Origin: Epiperipatus broadwayi
Lineage: Eukaryota > Onychophora > Udeonychophora > Euonychophora > Peripatidae
Direction of reading: 5' to 3'
Length of the DNA stretch: 64,000 bases
NCBI GenBank assembly: GCA_028023455.1
Contig: JAQFVV010000031.1
Coordinates: 3,538,001 to 3,602,000, forward strand
The translations under genes and the position numbers were made by a program. The notes under the pieces were generated by a model. It did no database searches. It saw only the letters and a program-made list of their open reading frames with translations, and was not told the DNA's origin. Positions 22,491-34,980 of this stretch are shown here, piece by piece (positions within the stretch are counted from its first letter, which is position 1; every line of letters starts with the position of its first letter).

Positions 22491-23475
22491 TGATAAAAGT
22501 ATTACTGGAGTTTACAGTAAAAAGTTTGGAATAGAGATTTAGATGTAGGGATATAGTTTTAAAACAAAAAAAAATTGTTCAAGCTATGGTATATCTTTCA
22601 TTCTTTATGGATATAACACCTGAATAATGAAGAAATCAGAATAAAAACAAATGTATTGATGCTTTTAAACTGATATTATCAACAGGAGAAAAAAACAAGT
22701 AGGGAACATTTAATTATATTAGGGTGCTACATTGAGATGGTCTTATTTTGATTATAATATAAAATATTATGATTTGCTTAAAAATGAAAAAAAAAATAAA
22801 AATTGAGCTATGAGATGAATAAATATCAACCATAAAAAAACAATGTATCACTGAGAAACTTGAAAAACTAAATACAGAATTGTTAATAAAAATGCCTTTT
22901 TTTATGATCACTAAAATCAATGTGATATATATATTCATCAATAATGCTTTGTTTAGTAAAATGTTTAAATAAATATAAAAATATACAACTCTAATTTTTC
23001 ATTAGAAACCAGTCAACACCTAGACAATCCCAATGTCAATAACAATCAACAATTTCACACTGTTGTCAAGGCAACCTCCTTTAAAAATAAAGATGGAATC
23101 CCACCTTTATTAATGGTCTTATATACTTATATAGACACTAAAGATTGCAACTTGTCCACAAAAATTAAAATTATTAATAGAAAAAAGTTTAAATAAACCT
23201 CTGTAAGCAGGTAAATATAATCTATTCTAATTTTATATAATTATCATTTATAGATACAAAATAAACATTAAGTAATAAATTACAGAACTAAAGTAATACA
23301 TAGAAAAATATTTTACTTTCTAAGTGGAGGTAAATATCAACAATAAATATCACATTATTTTGTCACATGCTTACTCATATGCTTCAAAAAGCGATGATCT
23401 TCATTCTATTTTGGAATTATTTACTATAAATTTGATTAATCAATGGATATTAAATGATGCAAATGCTATAAAATC
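22491..23475. other. AT-rich non-coding sequence
   Basis: No gene or element recognised. Short ORFs such as 22714-22941 (minus) are A+T compositional. Confidence 0.4.
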
Positions 23476-23479
23476 CCTA

Positions 23480-23520
23480 TCTCCAGATTGGTTTCTGGTT
23501 TTTATTTTCATCAGTAAAGA
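23480..23520 (-). ncRNA. Hammerhead ribozyme-like, family B, core intact
   Basis: On the minus strand, TCTTTA (stem I, 23520-515) is followed by CTGATGA (23514-508), a weak A-rich stem II region, GAAA (23495-492), CCAATC with an AUC triplet, then TGGAGA (23485-480). TCTTTA and TGGAGA pair over 6 bp with two G-U pairs. The catalytic boxes are intact. Stem II no longer pairs well, so activity would probably be poor. Confidence 0.65.
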
Positions 23521-23684
23521 TAACAAATTTTATTGCACAGTACTATCTGGTATCCACTTATTATTCAAATAACCAATAAATGACTCAGAATATGGTGAAA
23601 TAATTGTCCATGGAGATTATAATTTAAGCACATTATTGCATGATAAAATATAAATATAGATATATAAATCTCAAGGGCTTTATA

Positions 23685-23830
23685 GTGTAGCAATTGCCAC
23701 ATTTAACTTATATCCACAATCTTCAGTTCAAATATTGCAGAACTTGGAAATTTTTACAAATCTCTAAGAATTTTTAAGAAAACTGAGGTATTATTTAGCT
23801 GTTCATCCTATAATAAACCAAGATCATCAT
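23685..23830 (+). mobile_element. Degenerate tRNA-derived SINE
   Basis: The segment has TTATAGTGTAGCAATTG in an A-box-like position and CAGTTCAAATATTGC in a B-box-like position about 45 bases later. Similar spacing is seen at 34378-34470 and 43245-43330. The copy is degraded and the call is tentative. Confidence 0.45.
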
Positions 23831-26125
23831 CACAATAGTTGTCTAGCTATTTTTAATTAAGAAATAAACCAAGGAAGAAAAATAAACTTTTCACCATCAA
23901 GCAGTTGAATAGACTGGTAGTTTATTGTCTTTTCCTCATCTGTATGTCTGTAGAGAGTTGCTAAAGAGGCCTTGAAAGATATGCTTCAGTGCTGTTATAT
24001 AATATGCATATAATAAAAAAAATAACCAATGCAGACAATCTACAAAAAATATTAGTTTACTAACCCATAATTATTCTCCATAAATATAGATATATATCTT
24101 TAAGAGCTTCCATTCTCAATAAAAGAGCTCAGATAAAGTTATTCTTATCCCAAAATTCTTAGACGGTTTAATTAATATGCAAATATATTTATAGCTCCAT
24201 TATTTATTGCTTATTTCATTAATAGCTTCATTTTTGAGCATGGGGAAACTGTCATCTTATAAATAAACTAAGTAGACCAAAATATCTAAATGAAATAGGA
24301 TAGTTATAAAACACTATTTTGGATTTCACCATTTAACTTATATTCTTAACCACTTTTGAAGAAAATAGGATCACTTCTAAATAAATTTTCCATTAAGTGT
24401 ATTTTTTCCTGTACTGGTTAAAGTAATATATAATTAAGACAAAAGACCCAAGTAAGCTGAACACATTTATTATAACTATCAGAATTCCACTAATGTGCAT
24501 AATTTATTAATTACATCAAGTTTTCTTATTTCACAAATACACTTTCTAGTTTAAGTTAAAATAAAGAAATTAAGCTATTATATTTAATTTCTTTTTTTCA
24601 TTTACTTAATATATATATGCTAATTCTTTTTAATGTCGTGATTTCAAAAATTAATTAATTAATTAATTAAAGTTTCTTCAGTTTACATAATTTAATGGAA
24701 TTTATAAATAGAAAAATAAGTTGATTTTTTTAAAGATAAACCTTTAATAAAAACGCGAAACATGATATATACAAAAAAAAAAAAAAAACAGATATGTAAA
24801 AAAAAAATGACTTGAAGGTTTCACTTTGAATAGAAAACTAAATTTAAAGAAATATTTTCAGATTGGCCAAAAAAAAAAAAAAAAAAAAGTACGTTGTATT
24901 TTGAATAAAAAGTAATAAATATAAGATTAGAATTGATTTTTTTTAAAAAAAATCTCTTAGCTAATGTTTTTTAGAATTCATTTTTAGTCCTACTTTTTCC
25001 CTTTCATCTAATGATTCCTGCATAATTTATTACAGTTTGGACATATTATTTGTAAAAACAATCTCATTGCCTTTAAAATCTAGATTACTTAAGTAATCTC
25101 CATTTATTTATACTCTCTTGGTTTTCCATTTCAATATGCTAAAAGAGATTTAAAAATTGAAGTTATTCTGCTATAATCTGCCTTTACCAGTATTAATCTT
25201 AATTTAACTTGCAATCTAATCATTGCTCTTTTTATTTGATAAATATTCTCATGTATTTAATATCCTAGATCTATGGCTTAAAAGATTTATTGATAGCAGA
25301 AAAGTTTATAGAGTGGAATGTCTTTCCTTAATCTATAAATCCAATTCAAGAATGACAACTCATAATTTATTGATTATTTTTATAATTTTCCTTAATATTT
25401 GGATATGACCAATTATAACTATTTTTAAATTCATATTGATTTTCAAGATCAAAGTTTTGCATAGAATTTTTGTAATAATCATAATAAATATGATAAAAGA
25501 TAGTTTTCCAAGTCCTAATGTTTTTCTTTTGATCTTTCTTAAAAATAATATGACTGTGACAATATTCTTGTCATCAAATATATATTTTTATTATTTAGGC
25601 ATTTTTTCATATTTTTTTCTAACATCTTTTTTCCTCTTTATCTGTTTCTTTTAAAATCCTTATTAACAATTCCATCATTTCCATGAATTTTCTGCTCATA
25701 GAGACATAATAAATATGATTCAGCATCACATGTAGAATATACAAAATTTCAATTGGAGTATCTAAGGTAATACTTAGTTTTCTTTATCTTTATTACTAGA
25801 TCAATTTTTATATAATTCTTCCACATACTTCATAATGATCCTGCTTTAATAACCATATATTTTATTCTATTTGGTGAAATAACTCTTATCTTAATACTAC
25901 CACTGATATTTTTGAGACTTTTTTTTGTGGTCATTAAATTTTTATCAGCCCATTTTATGCAACCACATCTTCAATTTAGATGTGTCATTTTTTAATTACT
26001 TTATATACTTTTATTTTTCTTTCCATATTGCTTGGATATAATAAATTACTGTTTCTTTGCTTCAGTATATCTAATTGTAGCAAATAAATTGCAATTAATT
26101 ATTTCATTATATCAAATTAGTAAAG
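23831..26125. other. AT-rich non-coding sequence
   Basis: Contains a short (TTAA/AATT)n run near 24651-24670 and poly-A tracts near 24774-24789 and 24870-24889. No supported gene. Confidence 0.4.
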
Positions 26126-26231
26126 ATTTTATAATATATAAAGAGCCTGCTAATAGTTTTAAACAAGCCTTATTTAATGATAAATGCTACAAGAGAAAGT
26201 ACCTGAAGCCTTTATCTATGATAGTCCCCAT

Positions 26232-26270
26232 CTCCAGACCAGTTTCAAGCTATGGCTCTCTTCAGTGAGG
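26232..26270 (-). ncRNA. Hammerhead ribozyme, family B, all core bases intact
   Basis: On the minus strand: CCTCA (26270-266), CTGAAGA (26265-259, matching CUGANGA), stem II GAGC/GCTT with CATA loop (4 bp, one G-U), GAAA (26246-243), CTGGTC with stem III A-U and C-G pairs and a GUC triplet, then TGGAG (26236-232). Stem I pairs U-A, G-C, G-U, then one mismatch and G-C. This is the best family B candidate. Confidence 0.78.
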
Positions 26271-26461
26271 AACTAGGATCTTAGTTTCAAAATACTAACT
26301 CAAGTCAAGCATTTACCTAATTCTTAAATATTAAGAAAAAGATGTCTGAAGATTTAGATCTTTTTCTTAATATTTAAGAATTAGATAAATCTTTTTTTTA
26401 ATATTTAAGAATTAGATAAATGCTTGGCTTGAATTAGTATTTTGAATCTAATGTTCTAGCT

Positions 26462-26500
26462 CCTCACTGAAGAGAGACATCGCTTTTAAACAGTCTGTGC
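26462..26500 (+). ncRNA. Hammerhead-like, family B, decayed partner
   Basis: CCTCA and CTGAAGA (26467-26473) are kept, but GAAA reads TAAA (26487-26490) and stem II is broken. It is predicted inactive. It is the inverted partner of 26232-26270. Confidence 0.55.
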
Positions 26501-26614
26501 ATGGAGACCATCGTAGATAAAGGCTTCAGGTACTTTCTCTAGAAGCATTTATCATCAAAAAATAAACAAATAAGCTTGTTTAGAGCTATTAGCAGGCTCT
26601 TTATATATTACATA

Positions 26615-28955
26615 TCGGTAATGCAAGCTATATAAGTTATGTAACAGGTGACTAATTTTTACTAAAGGTTTTATAAGAAATTTTTATGAATTTTCACAGC
26701 TTGAACAATAGAGGAAGTCTTTTCTAGGTACACGGATCATTTTTTACCCACTACTGAATTTGCTTAAAGTTATAATCATATGTATAGAATTACAACCATA
26801 ATTGCTGCAAGCAACAAGCAATCAATTGAAAAATGTTCTTACAATGTTTGAATATTACATTTGACAAGGTGAAATACTCTTTTAATAATTGATTGAAGGG
26901 CAAAGGCATCCCAAACAGTCCCTCATATAAAAAGGCATTACTCAGGCTTGCCAGTTGCAGGATCATGATGACTTAAGCAATTATTTTGTTTTACTTTTTA
27001 ACTAAAAATAATTAGATATTCATTTACCAAGCAGTCCAGATTCAAACCCAGCATGTGGAAATAGAATATAAACGAGCTGCCAATGACAGCTAAATTGAAG
27101 TTTTAAAATAAAATAAACAGTTTTAAATCTTTAAAGGTTAATCTTTCAGCTGATCTTTATTGTATGTTTGTAAGATATACAATTTATGTCATTAAAATTC
27201 AAGACCACATTAGCATTTTTGGACCCCATCCTCCAATATATACACATGCATATATATTTTTAATAAAACTGACAACAAATGAAAAATGATTTCAAATAGA
27301 ACTAGCATCTTTTTCTTTGAAGAATTTCATATTTTAAAAGAAAAAAAAATACCAAATTTCAAAACATTTTTTTTAACAACTCTACTGCTTTGAAATTGGG
27401 TGTGTCAAGGTGTGGCTCCAAACTGGTCTTGTAATCAGGATACCTGGATTTAAAAATGTTATATTTTGTTTGAGGACATATTTTAAGTTGCATGCAATAT
27501 ATGTAACATTATAGTATCTTTCCCAGAATTCTTAGCATTATAACAATGAATTCCATCAATTTTCTGCATCAATCGCATCTTATTCTGTTACTCAGATAAC
27601 TTATACGTTTCAGATAGTGATGATAATGATGATGAACAAAAATTGATTATTTATTATTACAATTAAGTAATAAAATTGAATAATTACATTAATATTTTTA
27701 TACAATTATTAAGAAAAAGCTTTAATTTTATTTATTAATTAAAATAGATTTTATGCATAAGTCTACGATTGTTATAACAACTTCCTTTTTTTAATTACAA
27801 ATTTTAAATAGGAATACTATTAAAAAAACATTTCTATTAATAAATAAAAAATACATTTCATTCTTATTCTTCATCGGTTTAAATGCAGTAATTCTAAGAT
27901 GTTTCAAAAATGCATGCATCGGTTATTTGAATCTACAACCCTCAAAACAGTTTAATGGCTTTATGGAAAGAACACCATTGTTTTCTTCCATAATTTCGTG
28001 ATTTTGAGCTATATGTATCATCTCAAGAACTCATGACCACTAATATGTCCAATCTTATCTGCTCATCACATAAGAAAACAACTTCATGGACTGTGATTTT
28101 CCACTTTTCCTTCAATGAGATTTTTATAGTGTTAGATCTCTTCATAATATGTTCTAAACATGCCACTAACCATCTATATATTATCATCAACAGATTTTAA
28201 ATTTTTCTTTCAAAAATACTCTACTCCTGTGATCAGTATAAGGAATTAGAGGCATTCCCTGATAGATCACCTCTCAAATGCATCCATCTTTTTTTCTTAC
28301 ATTTGATTGAGTAACCATATTTCAGCAGTAGAAGTGGCAATTAAAAAAATGAGGCTATTGATAAATTTTAATTTAATAGCTCTTGAAATAATGCAGCCTT
28401 TTTGTATTTTAGACAGTTTTATCACTGTTGCTATTGGAATTCTTCTGCATGTTTTCTAATTACATTGATCACTAATGACTATGTTAAAATGCAAATATGC
28501 AAATGTATTTACTATTCAAAAACCTGAACATTTTTAATTTAGAGGATAATTATTATTGGCATAATTTATAATTATCATTTTCGTTTTTAGCATATTTATT
28601 TGAAAACCAAACTATTTTTTTTCTCTGATAGTTTTTCTATGATATCTGTTAATTTTACCTCATCAGCATATGGCAAATTATTTATACATCCACCATCTAC
28701 TGCTATCCTCCATCAACAGTATGCAAGATAATCACACTACAGTTTAAAAATATTGGTAGAAAGAATAAGCCTACATTTTAAATTCTGTCAATAAAATTTT
28801 GGTCTAATTTCATATTTGCAAAATTTCAGATAAGTTGTACCATATGCAAAATGGTTCAATTCCAAAAATATGTCACATAGCTTTTTTCTTTTTATCATAA
28901 ATTTTTTATAGTACATAATATATATATATAAATCAATAACTGTCTATAATGTAAA
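26615..28955. other. AT-rich non-coding sequence
   Basis: No supported gene. The first ~40 bases may still belong to the element at 26130-26610. A stretch near 27030-27060 (GATTCAAACCCAGC) resembles a B box and recurs loosely near 31268-31300, so a degraded repeat may be present. Confidence 0.4.
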
Positions 28956-28961
28956 TTGCAC

Positions 28962-29064
28962 ACACATGTATACCTATGTGTCATACAGAGAAGAAAAATT
29001 TGATAATAGTTATTACCAAATTTTTATTCTCTATATGACCCATAGATATACATGTGTGTACATT
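28962..29064. repeat. Short inverted-repeat element (about 100 bp)
   Basis: Arms of about 47 bases pair CACACACATGTATACCTATG with CATAGATATACATGTGTGTA and AAAAATTTGATAATA with TTACCAAATTTTTA, around a short loop near 29011-29016. It resembles a miniature inverted-repeat element. Confidence 0.75.
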
Positions 29065-30805
29065 AAGTATATATATTAACTTTAAATTCCCTATCTTTTC
29101 AAATAATCTGGTGAACATTCAATATCTATTCTCTTGAGCTCTTTAAAACATAAATCCTGATCGTTTATTAAATGTTTGTAGAAGCAGGAATACCTTTAAA
29201 GGTTGTTAATTATGTTGAGAATTAGACAGCTGGGCTATCTTTCTTATAGAATGGGATTAAGATTAAATAGCACTATTTGGTTCTCCAAATTTTTTGACAA
29301 AACTGATGAATGGTCAAATTTCTATTTAATCTGATGGGAGTAACTAATGTCAAATCTTATTGTTAATTATACGTAAAAACACTTTTATTCTTCTCCTATC
29401 AATAAATCAACAAATAACTATTTCTATACTATGACTTTCAATATCCATCCTGTGTATAATCATAGCCAATAAAACACATGTTAATAAAGCAGAAGTTTTA
29501 AATCAATTTGATAATTATTGCTATTTTTGTTAATTAGAATATATCATAAGTAACAATTCAGTAATTTCCTGTTGCCATTTCCAAAGTAAAACAATAAAGG
29601 AAGTAAATCCATCTAACATAATCGCAATCTGCAATTTGATTTTAGATAAAAGTTGAAAACATTTTAAGACAGCTAAAAATCATGTGATCTTAGAATGGTC
29701 CATAGAATGAAAATGTCGCTCAGTAAATAGATATCAACCTATCTTTAGTTAAAAATCAAACTTAAAAGAGAAAACTACAAAAAATTCTCATGGTATTAAT
29801 AAGTAAGGTCTTCTATTTCTCTGCTCCTCTGTGGATCTGCAGTAAAACATTTAAAACTGTTTTCTTTTTTTACTTTACTGTTGTGTAAATAAAATATATT
29901 TCATATCTTAAAACTAAAAAGAGAATGTGTACATATACAATAATATTTATGAAGTAATAAACTTTGTATGTGTATACCATAAAAATAATTTAGAATTCAT
30001 GTTTTTTAGAGTTTTTCTCTCACAAACATGTTAATAATAAATGTCAGCTCTCATATTAATACTAATCCACCATCTGGATAAAAGTTAGCCAATTTATATG
30101 GGTAATAAATCAATCATTGATATTTGAAAAGATGATAAATTGCAGAGATAATATAATATTCATCCCTATATCAATGACAGGACATTAGATAAAAGTTAGT
30201 TCATTTTTTTGTCCAACTAATGAATTAGTGCTGATACAATAGATTATTATTTGCAAGTTTATTAAAAAGACTAGAAAGCCTGACGTATAAATTAAGATTA
30301 TGGTATGCAAAATATATATTCTGAATGGCACATATTCATTAGTCATTGATTATTTATTAATTATTACTGATTATTAAAAGTATTAGAATATATATATCAA
30401 ACGATGAATTTGAGGGTCAATACAATTGATGGAAAGATGAATCATTCAAAATTATGCACCCATTTTGCAATATAAATAGCTGAGGAATAAATTTTTGACC
30501 TTAATTCAGATCCTTTTCCATAATGCTGTTTCATCACATTACATTTTGGAAGAAAAAAAAAGATGATAATTATAGAGAACTAAAGCACAATGTATAAAGT
30601 ATAGTGAAAAATAAAATTTATTTAAGCAAAATGTTTGCAAAATAAATTACAAAAACTAAAGCCTTAAAGTGGCATGGATTTGGAGCAAACTTCTTTTTAT
30701 ATATCAGATTACATAATACTTATTGCAAAGAAATCATAAATTAATATGTATGTGTCTATGCAGATATTATACTATTTATTTAAATGTATGAAAATTGTCC
30801 TTAAA
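29065..30805. other. AT-rich non-coding sequence
   Basis: No gene or recognisable element. Confidence 0.4.
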
Positions 30806-30809
30806 TTAG

Positions 30810-31130
30810 GTGTAAATAAATTTGAAGAGATATCAGCTCCAATCATAAAGCTTAATACATTTTTTGCTATAACTATCATACTACATGAAAAGATTAATAA
30901 ATCATTTTGTAGTATATATGCATTTCAGAAATAACTTCCTTTTTTGGCTGCCTTGTAACTCCTTTGTGGATTAGTGGTAGTGCCCTAAGGCAGCTGAAAA
31001 AGGTTATTTCTGAAATGTATGTATGTGTACTACAGAAGAATTTCTTTTTTAATGTAATATGGCAGCTACATAAAAAGAATGTATTAAGCATGCTGACTGG
31101 AGCTGAGATCTTTTCAAATTTACTTATAAA
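30810..31130. repeat. Inverted repeat with C+G-richer loop
   Basis: The left arm (about 30810-30950) and right arm (about 30990-31130) pair: AAATTTGAAGAGATATCAGC with GCTGAGATCTTTTCAAATTT, and GCATTTCAGAAATAAC with GTTATTTCTGAAATG. The loop is closed by GGCTGCCTT / AAGGCAGC around TGTGGATTAGTGGTAGTG. Unrelated in sequence to the hammerhead palindromes. Confidence 0.75.
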
Positions 31131-31785
31131 TGTTATAATTAATTCAAGCAGCTTTGTCGTTATTAGTGCATCCATTTGCCATTAGCCAAGTCTTGGAATT
31201 CATTTCCAATCCAAATACATTTTGAAACTTTTTCAGACCAAAAAAAAAAACTTCAGATTTTTCTTTTAGATAGGCAGTCCATATTCAACCCAAATAGCTC
31301 TCCAGTAATGGTTAGTAAATAATATTACACTATTTTTGGCTTGAAGATAAAATTTAAAATTAATCGGGGTCAGTCACATAAGTGTTATTTATATGCACTG
31401 ATTACAAAATTAAAAATATGATTGTAATATGATGTGATCTTCACTGCTGACTGGGTGAAAGGGTTGTCATATTTCTATAAATGGTAAGTTCATAGATACT
31501 TTTAACCCAGCTGATTGCTTTATGTTTATATTTAAGAATTTTGGTGTGTTTGTGTGATAAAAAATGAATTCTTCCCACCTGATCAAACTGCATAACTTTG
31601 TGAATTACAAAAAAGCAACAGACAATCTGTTATTTAAGAGCTTTTAATATGCTGATCTATAATAGTGATATTAGGGATTAAGCCAATGCACATGCGCTTT
31701 AAAGATAGATTATAAATGAATACCCTCACTTTTCCAGACACAAGATATAGTTTTTTAGAAAATATGGAATGAATCACCTATCCTT

Positions 31786-32066
31786 TTGACCCAAACATTT
31801 ATGTATGGGCAAATTTCAAGCATATGGAAATGAGAGCGTGAAGATGTTAAACAATCACTTTAAATTACATTTATTATGCTTGAACGAATGACGCTTGCAA
31901 AATCTTTACAATTTACAATACATCATTCTTTAGTTGAAATTAAACATATATAATGAAATATTATTTTATATAGCGCTATGTTTTTACACTGTAACAGTGA
32001 TTGCTTAACATCTTCACATTCTCATTTCCATATGCTTAAGATTTGCCCATACATAAATGTTTAAAA
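31786..32066. repeat. Inverted repeat with about 120-base spacer
   Basis: Arms of about 75-80 bases: CATTTATGTATGGGCAAAT against ATTTGCCCATACATAAATG, and CATATGGAAATGAGAGCGTG against its complement near 32015-32035. A (TA)n(GT)n tract follows at 32071-32098. Confidence 0.8.
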
Positions 32067-32830
32067 AACTATATATATATATATATGTGTGTGTGTGTAA
32101 ATCATGCACTTAGCACACATTATAGTAACAATGATTAGCATTTCATAAAATCAAACTTCAATCTTAAATTCTCTTGTTTCTACCTTAAGTCCATAGAACA
32201 TATTGGAGGTATTTTTATCATGTTTAAAATCAATTTCCAATATTATTTCAGCTGAAAATTTTCCAGTGTTATTGGTTATGTAGTTGTTGAAGATTATTAA
32301 ATTATTTTTTTGCCCATTGGAGTTCTCCATAAACATTTCAAACTAAGGCATTTATGATGATTTTCTGAAATTATAAAGATTTTAGATTTAGTTTCTTGAA
32401 TCACTAGGTACATCCACTTGGTAATTTTTCCTAACTTATTAAGAAATGATATTTCAACACTCCTGTGGAGCTGGCTGTTCTTTTATAATAAAATGTTAAA
32501 GTTTTAGAAAGTTAATTAATTTGTTAGATGTTTATATTGCTAAGGTTTCTAGCATTAATATATTAGTGAACAGATCTGCTATCCATTAATCTTTATTTTT
32601 TAGTGACAGCATCTGAAGAATGTGTCACAATGAGTCATTCTTCAAAAATGTTTTTATATACTTATCCACTAAACAAATGCTCCACTTTAATATTCTTGAT
32701 CTCATTACAAGATATGATACAAGTTTTTCATAGAGGCAAACTCTCCATACAGTAGCACCATTTAGTACAAACCAAAGAAATCAATGGATGCAGAAAAATT
32801 TGTGCATAAAATCCCTATCTAGTGCCTACT

Positions 32831-32880
32831 CATCCAATATCCCCAGACTAGTTTCTAGCTCACAGCTTTCATGAATCTGA
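32831..32880 (-). ncRNA. Hammerhead-like, family B, decayed left-arm copy
   Basis: On the minus strand GAAA (32845-842), CTAGTC with GUC and TGGGGATA are kept, but CTGATGA has become TTCATGA. It is predicted inactive. Confidence 0.55.
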
Positions 32881-33589
32881 GAGCACTGCACCTAGATCTT
32901 AGGATCTAATGCAGTACTCCAGCAACCACCTTTTACTTTTTTAGCTAACTATAAAGCCTTGAGTTCAAAATGAAAACACAATAATGTTTTCAAGCTAAGC
33001 TCATCAGCTTGTATAGTTGTATAGATCTGATCTCAGTTTAGCATTCATACTTTTTGGTGCCTCTGATTCTTTAGTAACCATAGTGACCATAATCCTATTG
33101 GGCAGGATTGGTATTAAGCCATCAAACATTTAGGCTTACACAATCTGTTCTTCACAGAGACAAAACTCTCCATACAGTAGCACCCCTCATTGCAAACCAA
33201 ATTAATCAATGGATGCAGAAAGATTGGATAGAGGAAGGTTTCCTTCCTGCAGCCATTGATCATTCTGGCTTGCACTGAAAGGTGCTACTGTATAAAGAGT
33301 TTTGTCTCTGTGTTTAAGCCTAAAGAATGGTGATCATGTGATGTTTGATGGTTAAATACCAAGCCTGCCCAATAGGATTATGGTGACTATGGTTACTAAA
33401 GAATCAGAGACACCAAAAAGTATGAGTGCTGAACTAAGTTCAGATCTATACAACTATACAAGCTGATGAGCTTAGCTTGAAAACCTTATTGTGTTTTCAT
33501 TTTGGACTCAAAGCTTTACAGTTAGCTAAAAAAAAAGGTGGCTTCTGGAGGATTCTCAGATCTGGGTGTAGTGCTCTCAGATCCAAGCT

Positions 33590-33629
33590 CCTCTCTGATG
33601 AAAACCATAAGCTAGAAACTAGTCTGAGG
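33590..33629 (+). ncRNA. Hammerhead ribozyme-like, family B, core intact
   Basis: CCTC (33590-593) pairs with GAGG (33626-629), with a U-U mismatch next to the cleavage site. CTGATGA (33595-601), GAAA (33615-618) and CTAGTC with a GUC triplet (33622-624) are all present. Stem II has lost pairs (AAC where the family has AGC). The core is intact but stem II is weak. Confidence 0.68.
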
Positions 33630-34377
33630 ATATTGAATGAGTAGGCACTAGATAGGAATTTTATGCACAAACCCTCTTGCATCAATTGATTACTCTGGTT
33701 TGCACTGAGTGGCACTACTGCATGGAGAGTTTTGCCTCTATGAAAAGCAGATTCTGTAAGGCTAAAGAATGGTGATCATGTGATGTTTGATGATACAAGT
33801 TTGTTATTATAAATCATGCTAAAGAGATATATAATAAATAAAAGAAACAATAAATTATCAAGGATTATTGATTAATCATAGCTCTTTATGTCTTAGCTGC
33901 TCCACGTTTCCAGGAAGTAATTTCAAGAAGTTGAATATTTTCAGAAACAATGTATAATCCTTTATTAATCATTCATTAGATTAGGGATTATCCAATAATG
34001 AATATTTCTGTAGTGTCATTTTGATTACACCATAATATAAATAAGACAAAACTTCCCAGTCAATTTGCAATTTTTTCCTACCCCGTGATAATGATCATAA
34101 TATGTATAAAAATGATTCATCCATATCCTTATCTATTTGTGCTAATGCAACAGCTGTTATCCTAAATGAAAACACATCACTTCCAGTAATATAACACCTT
34201 GAAAACTTTAAATACAACTTGTTGAGGTCATTCTCAGAATTAGTGTAGTTCTTTTTAAGTGAATTATTGAGAAAGGCTCATATATGATACTAAAATAGTA
34301 TACTTTTTAAAATAAAAATTTACCATAAGAATGCATAATTAGCATTTATTTTTCATACTCAGAAATTATAATGTAAT

Positions 34378-34470
34378 AAATAGTGCAGTGATTAAGTAAT
34401 GAACTTGTTGACTTACAAAATTTCTGAATTAAAGCTCAATCTGTCATTTTCTCACATGACTGTTTTTTAT
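34378..34470 (+). mobile_element. Possible degenerate tRNA-like SINE
   Basis: TAGTGCAGTGATTAAGTAAT occupies an A-box-like position and AATTAAAGCTCAATC a B-box-like position, as in the 23685 copy. The B box is poor, so the call is weak. Confidence 0.3.
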
Positions 34471-34892
34471 AATAAACATTAAATGACAAAGCAAAACAGA
34501 ATAGTATAAATCTGATTATTCTATTTTAAAGAACTCAATACTTTACAAAACGAATGTTGCAGAAATCATACTTGTATTACGTAGGCTCCATTGATTTTAC
34601 TCACAGCTAATATTGTGGTTTTTGGAAATAAAATAGGAACAATACATTATTAGTGAAAGAAAAGTTTGTGATTATTTGATTGCTTGAATATGGTTGTTTT
34701 TTATTCTTGATCTCACCTGGAACTAATTAAATGTCATTTTCTGAAATTATATACCTTTTAAAAATTTTAGTTTTCATTTTCCAGATGAAATAAATACCAT
34801 TTTCATATTGTGCAACATTAGACAGATCTTAGAGAAGATTTATTTATCACATCATCACCATCTCTATACTAGCACATAATTGTTGTAAACAA

Positions 34893-34980
34893 AGGCAAAA
34901 CTCTCCTTACAGTAGTGGCATCCATTGATTACTCTATTTGGCACAGGGTGACACTACTGTATGGAGAGTTTTGCCTTTGT
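34893..34980. mobile_element. Terminal-only hairpin of the 1-kb foldback family
   Basis: An 88-base hairpin. AAAGGCAAAACTCTCC with TTACAGTAGTG is followed closely by its complement (GACACTACTGTATGGAGAG then TTTTGCCTTT). It has the ends of the 32736-33745 element but none of its interior, so it is an internally deleted derivative. Confidence 0.85.

Larger units (their letters stand above)
26130..26610. mobile_element. Family B palindrome
   Basis: Imperfect inverted repeat centred near 26370. The outer ends pair as TATATAAAGAGCCTGCTAATAG and CTATTAGCAGGCTCTTTATATA. Inner parts share ATTTATC, AGTACCTGAAGCC and CTTAAATATTAAGAAAAAG. Each arm holds one hammerhead block in opposite orientation (26232-26270 minus, 26462-26500 plus). 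Confidence 0.8.
32736..33745. mobile_element. 1-kb family B foldback element
   Basis: An imperfect palindrome centred near 33240. The outer ends are GAGGCAAACTCTCCATACAG (32736) and its complement CTGCATGGAGAGTTTTGCCTC (33745). Inner copies of the same terminus occur at about 33165-33200 and 33270-33310. The whole block is thus a nested foldback: outer arms hold the hammerheads, and the inner ~140 bases form a second hairpin with the same ends. Arms share AACTATACAAGCTGATGAGC and ACCATAGTGACCATAATCC in reverse complement. No coding frame is supported. Confidence 0.85.

Noticed and set aside
32612-32645. CTGAAGA-type block resembling the SINE hammerhead
   Set aside because: Only CTGAAGAATG and a complementary CATTCTTC are clear. 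Core GAAA is missing, so it was left out of the ribozyme list.
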